From Branchiostoma floridae (taxonomy: Eukaryota; Chordata; Leptocardii; Amphioxiformes; Branchiostomatidae): 64,000 nt of DNA. The first letter of the stretch is position 1. Each line of letters begins with the position of its first letter. Shown piece by piece: positions 47,399 to 58,065 of this stretch. The notes below the pieces were generated by a model. The model was not told the DNA's origin and ran no database searches. It saw only the letters and a list, made by a program, of their open reading frames with translations. The DNA is taken from the NCBI RefSeq assembly GCF_000003815.2, contig NC_049981.1, forward strand, positions 27,913,575 to 27,977,574. The letters are read 5' to 3'. A program made the translations under genes and the position numbers.

Positions 47399-49331
47399 CT
47401 GCAATAGCAAGACATCATCAGAGGCTGAGTCAAAACAAGGCTCAAACTAAATATAAATGGCAGCATTTAATAGTGATCTACGTGTATCAGTGTGTCTAAA
47501 GAGGTAAGGCTAGTGAGTCACCATATATGGACAGCAGTGTAACATAAGAAGGCAGTAAACTCTTCGTTTACCTTATAAAACTTAACAGTCCTACACACAA
47601 ACATGAATGCATAACCAACTGTGCCAGTGCTAAGGTATGTGTACTGGCACAGACAGACTGAGAGTACAGCCCTCAATAAATAGAAGGAGCCAGAAATGAT
47701 GTCTGAATAAATAAGACATCCATGTACATAAAGTTTATTACACAGAGGTGAATGTGACCCATGAAACCACAGGGAATCTTGTACCCACAACATGAGACAG
47801 TGATAAAACCAATGGCATGGGAGGACAGCATAGTGGTGATGATATGACTGACATTAACACATACATTGGGCGTACCTTTCATCCTTCTTAACAGGGAGAC
47901 AGCCATGAAGGACATTACGTGTTACCGTGAAGTTAAATGTAGTGTTACAACCAAAATGATGTCATCTTCACGACCAGACATTGCTTTCAAACAGTAAAGC
48001 AGGACAATACATGTACATGTAGATACTGTAGACCTCAAAAAAGGAACTTTTATATTCCTTAAGCATTGCGATAACATTCAGGATAAAGGTTTTTTTTCTC
48101 TTACAAGTAACTGTACAATGTTGAATTTAGATCATTAGAATGATTGGAAAAGATATCAACTTGAGGCATTGTATAATATAATGTAAACGGTGGAGTATAA
48201 GAAAAAAATGAACGACAGAGGTATATAAGGTACTATTCTCCAGACCACACGCGTTGGACAATTAATTCAGAGTTTGTAAGGAAAGTAGGGGAAAACTCTA
48301 TTTTGCCTTCTAAATGCACAGGAAAGACTATAGTATAAAGTATGCAAAGGGCAATGACTATTGTAGCTCAGCATGTTCTGAAGCAAATGTAGGTGCTTAG
48401 AAATAAGCCTAGGTCTTAATCAAGGTTGAAATGAAGAGATGGAGAGTCAGTACATGTAGCTCTGTACTTTTCTGAGGCTCCATTAAATAAGCTAGACAAT
48501 TTGATAGACAAAGGTACTGACAGAAGAACTAGCACATAATAAATAGACTAACTCAGGTGTATAACAACAGTCAAGTAGCACACAAGAATTGCAGGCAAAT
48601 AACTGTTGTAATCATTGTTCCAAAATCATGATTGAATCAATTATTACTTGATGCTGATTTGAATTTGAAAAGTATATCAATGTGTGATTTAAGAACATTG
48701 AATTTTTTTCAGCATGCATGCATTTATTAAATTGATAAGAATAATGTTTTAATTGATTTCTCAGCAGGCATGATCGGAATCAAAATTTTTGCATCATTTT
48801 GGAGGACTTTTATCAAAGCCATCATAACCTCTAGGCTCGTGCTGCAAAGCGACATGCCAGCTGTGTCTTTTTCGGAACATGGTCTGGCCATGGCTTGGTC
48901 TGTTGTTGCGTATGAATGTTGCCATTGACACAGGCCGCCTGTGTATGAAGTTTCTCCCTGATGTGCATGCAAAGGAAAAAGGTAAAATGAAGCATTGCAG
49001 ACAGATTTCTAATTATGATAGTGGCATCTCACAATGCTGACTACTATCAGCTATTCTGAAAAGGTTTCTTTCCTTTAAATCATAGATCCTTCACATCATA
49101 TTTATCATCTATATCAAATATTGACTATAATTACATGTATGAAAGTACAGTCTGTGTAAGAACAGTGTATTCTTCAGTTCAAGTCATCACAATGTTAATG
49201 CACCAATGTTAAGTAACTTTATCAATAAAGTTTATTGTATCTGCTCTGAAATTTTGCATCAGACCTTACATCCCATCAGGTAAGTACCTTAAAACCCAAT
49301 TTTGCTTGACTGGCATGTCCTGTAATCTTAC
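47399..49331. other. Intron of the SORBS gene
   Basis: AT-rich and CpG-poor, with scattered ACATGTAC motifs. No supported exon. Confidence 0.5.
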
Positions 49332-50309
49332 CAGCTTTGTGTGACCTCCTTCTCTGAAGTTTCTTGGCCTCAGCAGTTGCAGAAAAGTTGAGGCTCTCTT
49401 GAGGCTGCTTTTCTTCAGGCTGTACGTCAGCTTCAATTGGCTTGAAATGAAGGGAATCCGGCAGACTATAATTGTGCTGATCGGTGTCTGAGTAGGGATT
49501 GAAGACTTCCACAACTTCACGTGATGTTGGGGATAATGACTCTTTGGCAAAGTCATCCTCAGTTAGGACCTCTACGCGCCTTGCTTGATGCAGAGATTTT
49601 TCTGGGACTGAGTTGCTGCCTTGCAAGGGTTGCTGTGAAAGCTGAGATGACTCTTCAAGACCCATTACCTGGCCTGTCTTTTCATCACTCTCCCTTTGCA
49701 CAGGACGGTGGTAATACTGGTCATCGCGGGATCCTGTAGAGTAAGGAGTGGCATAGGGTTCTTCCACTGGTGCACTGGAGCTCTCATCAGACTGCAGATA
49801 ACTGGATACAGCTGCTCCATACCTTTCGTTCCAGTGTTTTGCGTATCGTTCGGCAGGCGTCTCGAACCGTGGGGCAGCATCTCCGTACCGAGCCTGCAGC
49901 AAGGCCCTGCTGGAGGACGTCACCCTCCTGAGGCTGTATTCTCCTCTTTTGTTCTCCATTTCATCCCTCCTGCCGTATCCATTTCCATCATATTCATCAT
50001 CCACTGGTTCCAGGTATGTTGCTCGAAAAAGTGGCCTCTCTGGGACGGGGGCATCTTCCCTGGGGTGCTGGACATTGGTAAGATGAAGATCTCTCTCTGC
50101 TGGTATGTAGTTCACACCTGCTGATGGTGGTTTATCCTCAAAACTGGCCCTGTGCTCCCAAGGGCGGTTAGTGTTGTGGTGTACTGTGGGATAGGCATGG
50201 GCAACGTCATAGTGGGGAGGCAGTGTTTGGGGAGGTCCCTGTGACCGTGAGGAGGAGGTGGGCTCATCCCCACCGGCATAAAGAGTTCCCCAGCTCCAGT
50301 GCAGGTCAC
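49332..50309 (-). CDS. SORBS: SORBS exon: 326-codon Tyr/Arg/Pro-rich linker
   Basis: Phase 1 to 1, 978 bp. Acceptor TACCTTACCACACCCCCAG; donor AAAGCTG|GTAAGA. It starts GDLHWSWGTLYAGGDEP, has a Tyr-rich middle (RYAKHWNERYGAAVSSYL) with many potential phospho-tyrosines, and an acidic later part (VEVLTEDDFAKESLSP). No known domain. Vertebrate SORBS proteins have no comparable segment N-terminal to the SoHo domain that I know of. Confidence 0.9.
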
Positions 50310-53123
50310 CTGGGGGTGTGGTAAGGTACAGGCTGAGTGAACGTGGGAACTGTGTACAGGCTGTGGACCACTTACCCTCCACCGCAGACAGACCCAGGGA
50401 CAGACACACTACATGTACACCAGCTTCTTTATCCACTTTTCTTCACACCACCAAGAGTCTCCCTTCATTTCTCAATATACCGTTTAAGTGGCTATGAAGA
50501 ATACATATCAGTCATATTTCAATCTGTCAGGGTTTTAATTGCAGCAGCAGATAACCTTTTCAAACCTTGCTAGCCACTGTTACTTCCCTGGTCTGTATGG
50601 TAGTTTGACATTTATGTCTAATTGTGCTTTGGCATGCCTTTACAGAGCAAGGCTGCCCTTATAATGAGAGTGAGGCAGGGATATTAAGGGTTTAGGCACC
50701 ATGTGATTTGGCACTGCAAAGACTTGCTGACACTTGGAAAAAGGGTATTCATTATATCATAACTTGCATCTACATTACATGAGCTGTATGTACATAAATA
50801 TACAACTGTTCCATTGAATCATCATTTAAAATGAAATGTTTGAAGAGGATTTCCCCAAAGCAGGCCGCGTCCAAACCTGAAAGAAAGATAGACTGTTACT
50901 GGCCTTGGTGCTGAAACAGTAATGTTAATGAATACATTCACAATTTTTAACCCCTTCACTGCTGACCTGTGCTACAATCAAAACAATGTCAGGGCTCGAA
51001 ATACTTTTTTCTGCATACCTGCACTGGTGCAGGTTACACTGAAAATTACCTGCACCAGACAAATTTTACCTGCACCACTCTCAATTTAGGAAGTATGAAT
51101 CATACTAAAATTATTGAGGATCCATTGCTATTTTTTCTTTTATACTTAATAGGTGGTGATAATAGTCACTGCAGCTAATAACAATACACCTACACCTATA
51201 TAGGACATTTATGTATAAAACCCATTACATGGACCAGTGCAGGTAGACATCAGAAATACCTGCACAGCTCCAATTTTACCTGCACTAACCTGCATATACA
51301 GGTGGTATTTCGAGCCCTGAATCTTATCACAAAGGGAGCCTATAGCACAAAAATGGTTAACATGCATACACATGTGCAAATGCCTGTCTCTTTCCAACGA
51401 TGTAAGTACAATTTGGCAGTGCTACAGTATAGAAAACACATTACCATAAGTTATTCCATGTATGATGCTGCAGTACCAACATTTCCCAACGGGTACAAAA
51501 CTATAAACCAGATCCACTTAGAATGCAAAAACTGCAGTTGATACAGGGATGACAAACCCGACACCCTTGAGCCACATAAATGCATTTATCGTGTACCAAA
51601 CGATAACTGAAAATGTACAAAAGGCAATCTGAAATACCGAGAACAGCAGTCCTTGTTGCACGAACCACAATGTATACGTGATTTGAGGTATCCATCTCAT
51701 CTCTTAAATAGGAAGGCAGGAATTGGTCCACATCTGCAAAGCTCATTTCTCTCCATGAGTAAATATCTGTGACCTTCTATTTTAAGTGCAGCATGCTATG
51801 GTAGGCCAAATTAACCACTGACCAACCCATGTTCAAATCTACAAGGGATCATATTCATATGGATCTGTTATTCATTTCCTTAACAAAACCTTTTGCCAGT
51901 TTTCTGTAGATTTGGCCTCTTCTTTTGGGTCTACAAAGGAATAGCCATAACTTAACATGTATTCTCCAACACTGACATTGTAAACCACGTTTATAATTGA
52001 GTACACAATACTGTAAATCGTGAAACTTTGGCAGAGCTCTCCACTGTAAATTCATGTCACAGCAAATAAGTCTCCCATCTATGATCATGATTTCGGTATA
52101 ACAAAACTGTTTAAATTGTAGATTTAAAAAAAAAATCCTATTTTTCACCCCCATCAATGAAATAAACCTTCAGAATAATGTACATTTAATGAATTTACTG
52201 TAACGTTAATAACCACCAATTTTTGTATCCTGATCTTAGTGAAGATTTCCTTCACATGCCTGAATGCTGTCTAGAAGCATTATCATTCCTACAACCTCTA
52301 TCTCTGAAACAGTCAACTCTATTTTAGGAACCTCTAAACAAGCAATTTGTACATGTCATTAATCTGCATGTATTGACAGATGGAGGCTGTAGAAAGTATT
52401 CTTCCTGCTAAACATGGAACAAACAACTTGAACTGACCAAACACAACTAGCTGATAAGGCTAAGTGGACACTGAAAAGACTACCAAAGATAACATTATGT
52501 ACACAACCCTAAACAGATTTAAAGTATACGTATACAGTCATGACTTCCACAAATTCAAACTAATAGCAATAACAATTTCTGGATAATTAACTTTAAGTTG
52601 GAAGTGATGGTTGGAGGCTGGAATATGTCCTGCCTACCTGCCTATTAGTGCTTAAGCCAGTGACTGGCCCCTTGCTCCTCTCCATCAAGAATGATCATAT
52701 GTATGTACTAATAAATTCAACCAATACAAAAATCTTGATATGACTTAGTACCCCACAGTATTGATATATACAGTTAAGTTGTGTCTGAATGTGCAATTAG
52801 ACAATTTTTCTGGCATACGTCAAAGTTTGACATCCAAAATCTGTGATATTGATAAATGTACCTTCTATTTCCTATCTCACTACATTCGTAATATTGTGCA
52901 GAAAAAAGGTTGACAATAAATCACATGTATGCTCCTTGGTACATGTATGCTCTTAACCTTATACCCACCTACCACCATGGACTGTACTATGATACTAAAA
53001 CTAATGATATTGCGCTCCAAATATGAAAGCTGTCCAGAAATGTACGCTTCCACTACTCAACTCCAGCGGCTACAGTTCTATTTTTTTATTCGAAACAGCT
53101 TGAGTAATAAAGTTGGTTTATAC
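50310..53123. other. Intron of the SORBS gene
   Basis: It contains the element at 50990-51319. A strong acceptor-like CTATCTTTCTTTCAG at about 50880 on the minus strand opens a 41-codon frame with a stop but no polyadenylation signal, so I do not call it an exon. Confidence 0.5.
50990..51319. mobile_element. 330-bp element with GCTCGAAAT inverted repeats, copy 1
   Basis: It begins CAGGGCTCGAAATAC and ends with the complement GTATTTCGAGCCCTG, a perfect 15-bp inverted repeat. The interior has many ACCTGCAC/GTGCAGGT boxes. It is non-coding, in an intron. The CAGGG ends resemble hAT elements, but no clean 8-bp target duplication was found. Confidence 0.82.
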
Positions 53124-53243
53124 CTTTACTTGCTTTAGAAGACGCACGAGTGGGAGGGGTAGGAGGAGCGACCTTCGACCTTGTTGGAGGTGGCGGTGGC
53201 GGCGGCGGAGGGCCCGAACTTTTCACCGATTTCCAACTGCCAT
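53124..53243 (-). CDS. SORBS: SORBS exon: polyproline segment after PDZ
   Basis: Phase 1 to 1. It reads DGSWKSVKSSG, then nine prolines, then TRSKVAPPTPPTRASSK. Acceptor TGCCTCTTGTGGAATAG. Two in-phase donors: GCAA|GTAAAG and AAAG|GTATAA. The Pro-9 run is a profilin- or EVH1-type ligand, in keeping with an actin-linked adaptor. Confidence 0.82.
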
Positions 53244-53364
53244 CTATTCCACAAGAGGCAACAACACCCATGGGGACACTGTCGGTACCATGGTTCACAT
53301 GCAAACCTTCTTGCATGTGAGACGGTAAAAATCACACACTGATCTAGATGCAGTTTAGGGTAGC

Positions 53365-53383
53365 GGGGGGGGGGGGGGGGGGG
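53365..53383. repeat. Poly-G run of 19
   Basis: Nineteen consecutive G, about 120 bp upstream of the polyproline exon. A simple repeat, possibly of unreliable length. Confidence 0.95.
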
Positions 53384-54174
53384 TTGGTGCATCTGGCAAA
53401 ACTATCATCAAGCAGGACAACCTGATGTATCGCACTGTCATGCCTTCCTCTTGTCTTGTATCACAGTCCATCTATCGAACCATGCTATTGCTCAGCACTA
53501 CATTTCAGCTATCTCCAATCTTGGCAGCCTGCAAAGTCTCTATCAGTCATCCAGCAAATCCCAATGGATGCAGAGGGACACCAAGCTGGTGCCCCCAAAA
53601 GCAAGCAGATCTAGAAGCAGGATATGTTACTTAGTTACTGCCTAGGATGGATAGATCTAGATTTAGGCAACCTACAGAGATGTTGTGGCACCTACATTCT
53701 GCAGGAGATCTACATGTATTCATGACATGTGGCCAAAGCTCACAGTCAAATCTAGATGAGCCTACTAGAGTGCGAGAGAAAGATTTACCTCAATTCTGAC
53801 TACATGTAGCTGTCCGTAGTTATCATACTATTACTACGCACCATTCTTGGCAGTTGACTTGAGTTATTTGGAAGCCTCCAATTGAAGTACAAGGGTTCTG
53901 AATAACAGTCTCAAGTTTCACTTGTTTAACTGTCTCTGCACCAAAATCACTCCAATAAACAACAAGTTGTTGCCATTATGACTCACATACATATTTATTG
54001 CATTTGAGAAACTGATTTGAAATAATAACAAATAGGTATTTTTGGTCTTGCCGGCAGGACATGTACTATATGTAAATTCTCTGTTTAAAAAAAAAATACA
54101 CGGAAATTACACAACTGCTGGCAGCAAATTCTGGGGAATGGAAGACACATCAGACATTCCAGGCAGAAATACTA

Positions 54175-54779
54175 CCGTATATTCTCGAATAAAGTACGCA
54201 CCCCAATTAAAGTACGCACCCCTGATTTTGGACAAGTCTTAGACAGATCTTTGGGACTGAAAGGTAAAATGGAAAAACTCAAATAAAGTACGCACCCCTT
54301 CTCCACCAGTTTTGAACAGACCTTTAACTAAATAAATTCGAATTTATGATGTTTTCCCCAGGTCATTTTGCATAAAATAACCTGGGTTTACACTGTCATT
54401 GTCTCTATAAACTTGTGAATTGCCTGCTGCAAATTATAAAAATCACTGAGAACTGGTAGAAGAAATCAGGCAAAACCAGTTGTACAAGTCAAAGTCACTA
54501 ACTCAAAAGGATTGTATGCAAATGCCACTGTTAATATGTAAATCATGTTAAGACAATTTCTTTGTTTCATGTTTAGACAACTTCAAGACAACAACAATGC
54601 GTATGTTTTGAAACATTACTAGAAGTGTAGCTCCACCTTGCTTTATTTTAGGCTTTTCTTACCATTTATCTGTGCAGTAACCTCAAATAAAGTACGCACC
54701 CCAACTTTGGCAACAACTTGTAGCACCTTTTCAATTTTGAAAAGTTAAAAAAGTGCGTACTTTATTCGAGAATATACGG
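54175..54779. mobile_element. 605-bp TA-flanked inverted-repeat element, copy 1
   Basis: Perfect 27-bp terminal inverted repeats starting CCGTATATTCTCGAATAA, flanked by TA on each side. The core AAAGTACGCACCCC recurs in direct orientation just inside the left end and again within the element, probably as subterminal binding sites. It appears to be an internally shortened relative of the element at 58270-59395. Superfamily not assigned. Confidence 0.9.
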
Positions 54780-56808
54780 TAGTTATATGTTCTGAATTTG
54801 TCATGCATTCAAGTCTTTTTCTCATTATAGAACACTGATAGTGGTGTCTGTGAACTTGAATTGGAGGCTTGCTCTGCTGCAGACTGACCTTGCCTGTTCT
54901 GACTTTCCCATTTCTGTGCCCATCGTGTTGTACTTGTGGTCTTGGACATGTCTTTGATATTGTAGGTGTTCACTCTGTAGGCTGCTAGACATGATATTGG
55001 AGGGACATGTTCTGTTATTCTTACGGTTTTTGCAACGATTTAGGATTTTTTCAGAATTAGTTAAGGCTTTAGAAGTACTGAGTAAAGAATTTCCAACTCT
55101 CAGCTGCCTGGTACCCAAAAGGAAAAATAAAATCAGGGACTTCTGTCTGACAACGTTGTAATATTTGTATTTGGATGAAAACTGTAAATTATCCTTCAAG
55201 ACTTTGATACTTGGTGCTTATTTTGGACCATCCTTGAGCATTATGTAGATGAAGTCCTTATCTTCTCAAAATCTGTTAATGTCCAGCTTAGATAGCAATA
55301 TTTCAGACAGAGTGCTGCGGTTTTACATTTCATGACTGTACATGTATACATGCTCAGCAGTAAGTCTTAAGTTAAGCCCAGTATTATCTTCATCAGCATC
55401 ACTTCTGAGTAAAAGTACTACTGGATATGTTTATTCAACAGCTCTATGTTATCTATGTCTTATAAAAGCTATTATAGCAACATGGAGGACTGATATATTC
55501 CTGCAATAAGCAGACTTTAAATGATTTCACTGGCAATGCACACTTTGGGCTGCATGTCACACATCATGCCAACTGACCATACTGTTTTGTGGCCATACAC
55601 AGTCAATTTGCATGCTGCACTTAATTTTTCTGCTACCCAGATCAGTGAACAGGACAATTTACACCTTAAAAGCCAAATTCTTATGATACCTGTAGTACAA
55701 CTTCAAGTCAATAACACAAGCTCAAGCTTTGAATGGAATAAAGATGTGGTTGGCTAACATAATCAGGCATTACTAGGAAATAGACCCATTTCTGTATTAC
55801 ATGTAATACTATGTACTGTACTTGTATTGGTTAGTTCTTCTCATGAATAGTCACAGATCAAGCATTCAGACTTTCATTAAACAATTTACTCTACTTTAAA
55901 TGACTGCATTATAGACAAACTGTTTCACCTATACATGTAGATATCACTGTGATTCAATCCCTGATTAAGATGATTCATTCACTGATGAAATGTTATGTAT
56001 TATTCTGGATTATGTATTAGGTTATGCTTGATATTAAGAGAATGATGATCATGAAGGATTTACATGAAACTGTCAATTTTAAACCATCAGGTTTCAAACT
56101 TGACCAGGCAATATTTCGTTACTTGAAGGTTTAACGTTCTCATGCCAATTAAATCTGTTACCGGCCTTTTATTGGAACCAGCTCTATACTAGAATAGAAC
56201 GTCTTCTGGTTTCCTTGGTAACCTGTAATTGACAGAAATTTAGTTCCTTACATTCCAAAAATGTTTCTATCTAAGCTATGTTATGATAAATACTTGTTGC
56301 TGTTTAAATCTGTAGTTGATAACTGTCTAATACACGTTGTCTTTTGACATTACAAGTTGACTCTTTTTATTTTATTGTTAGTATTTAGAGATAAGACACA
56401 GAAGATTAGCCAACATAAATAAACTCAACAAGCATAGCTGTTTTAGCAAGACACAAAACAACAAACAATCCACAAATATATATGCATAACAAAAACAAAA
56501 ATGGAACATTCAAAACATGGTCATCAGATCTGGAGCACCTTGCCATCTCACAGAAATGTAAGCAGCAAGGTTATTTGGGGGAAGGGTACAAATCATATAG
56601 CACTGACAGAAATTTGATGCAGATGAAAAATGGCACAAGAGAACCTAGGGCAAACCAGCATTAAAAAAACATCAAATTTCTGTCAGGTAAAGATTGGCAG
56701 TCTTATAGTTATACCAATTTCAACAGAACGGAAAGTGACAGTGGCTGAGGGGGTATGGGGGAGGGGGTGCAGGGAGGTGTGACAGGGCTGGGTGGGGTGG
56801 GAAAATAC

Positions 56809-56879
56809 CTGGTGTTGAATTTTCCATCTCTCTATCTCTCCTTTGCGGCCCGTTTGGAATTCTGTTGTTCTCTTCTGAC
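56809..56879 (-). CDS. SORBS: SORBS exon: linker directly after the PDZ domain
   Basis: Phase 2 to 1. It completes the Arg that ends the PDZ domain and reads SEENNRIPNGPQRRDRE. Acceptor TCTTTTATCCCTATCAG, donor CACCAG|GTATTT. Confidence 0.82.
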
Positions 56880-56915
56880 CTGATAGGGATAAAAGAGACA
56901 TTGTATTACACCAAT

Positions 56916-57231
56916 CAGAGCTCGAAATACCACCTGCATATGCAGGTTAGAGCAGGTAAAATTGGATCTGTGCAGGTATTGCGCTGGTCCATGTACTGGG
57001 TTTTATACTTAAATGCCCTATGATGTAGGTGTATATGGATTGTTATCAGCTGTATTGACTGTTACCACCTATAAAGTATAAAAGAAAAAATAACAATGGT
57101 TCCTGAACAATTTTAGTATGATCCATACTTGCTAAATTCATAGTGGTGCACGTGAAATTTGTCTGGTGCAGGTAATTTTAAATGTTAAATGTACCAGTGC
57201 AGGTATGCAAAAAAAAGGATTTCGAGCCCTG
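56916..57231. mobile_element. 316-bp GCTCGAAAT element, copy 2
   Basis: It begins CAGAGCTCGAAATAC and ends ATTTCGAGCCCTG. The same family as 50990-51319 but in the opposite orientation, and more diverged at its ends. It lies 37 bp from the acceptor of the exon at 56809-56879, so its left edge is close to the polypyrimidine region. Confidence 0.8.
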
Positions 57232-57913
57232 CCGGTCCTGTAACTATAACATCATCATCAATACTGGTAAATCATTGTGACTTGTGTGAACGACTTACAT
57301 GTACCTACTGTTCACTCCTCTCAACAACCTTGTAATATAATGTATTATCAAGCTGCAAATATTTTACAAAGAATCCTGATGACTAATTCAATTATCAAAT
57401 TGGCTGCTTCTAAGAAGATGAAAACATAATTACTATGCCCTCTGGCAATTTACATACCCGGGAACAATAGGAAGAATTCCAACAATGTTGACTATTTTAC
57501 ACTCAACCATAATAATATCCTGGATAACATAGTTCAAAGTCCTCTTGCTCACAAGAACTATCTATGCAACATTCTAAAAACAAATACTTCAGAAAGGAAG
57601 TGTCTACATTCACTGAGCAAACGTACATGACTTTGGGGTGGCAAGGTTATTCTGTACTTTGGAACATAACAATACATCCTCTGTACAGCAGACCAAATTG
57701 AAATGTCAGATACAGTACCTGACAGAGGAGCCTTATCCAAACCTGCTGGCATCCAGCCAGTGGGGAGCACATTACCACCATACAGTTCCTGCCACCAACC
57801 AGTATATCCTCTTGATAACGCTCTATGAGGTCAGCACTATCACTCTACCTACATTTCGGAAGGTACCATTTTGTGGGTGGTGACCCAAGTTCAAGTGCAC
57901 ACTGTATCCTCAC

Positions 57914-58065
57914 CTCTTCAAGTGCAGCTCCAAGCGCTTCCCAGCATTCTTGACCAGCAGTTGTGCTTGCTGTAGGTCCGTCCCCTGGACGTTGAAGCCG
58001 TTGATTTTTTCAACGATGTCCCCCTCTCCCACACCAGCAGTGGCTGCCTTGCTATTGGGGTTGAT
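57914..58065 (-). CDS. SORBS: SORBS exon: PDZ domain, C-terminal two thirds
   Basis: Phase 0 to 2. It reads INPNSKAATAGVGEGDIVEK, then INGFNVQGTDLQQAQLLVK and NAGKRLELHLKR. The pattern N-P-x-S-K-A-A-x-A-G, G-D-x-V, I-N-G and A-x-x-L-V-(K)-x-A/G ... L-x-L is that of PDZ domains, closest in feel to the PDZ-LIM/ZASP and synaptopodin-2 families of Z-disc proteins. Acceptor ATTCTCTCTCTGTAG, donor GAAGAG|GTGAGG. The carboxylate-binding GLGF-type strand must come from an earlier exon. Confidence 0.9.

Larger units (their letters stand above)
53244..56808. other. Intron of the SORBS gene
   Basis: It holds the inverted-repeat element at 54175-54779. A 124-codon minus-strand frame (55199-54825) has no splice sites and is probably chance. 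Confidence 0.5.

Noticed and set aside
50800-50880. Strong acceptor followed by a 41-codon frame with stop (LDAACFGEILFKHF...)
   Set aside because: No polyadenylation signal found after the stop and no donor inside; a decoy acceptor is as likely.
54825-55199. 124-codon minus-strand ORF in an intron
   Set aside because: No splice sites and no known motif; the exons on both sides join without it.
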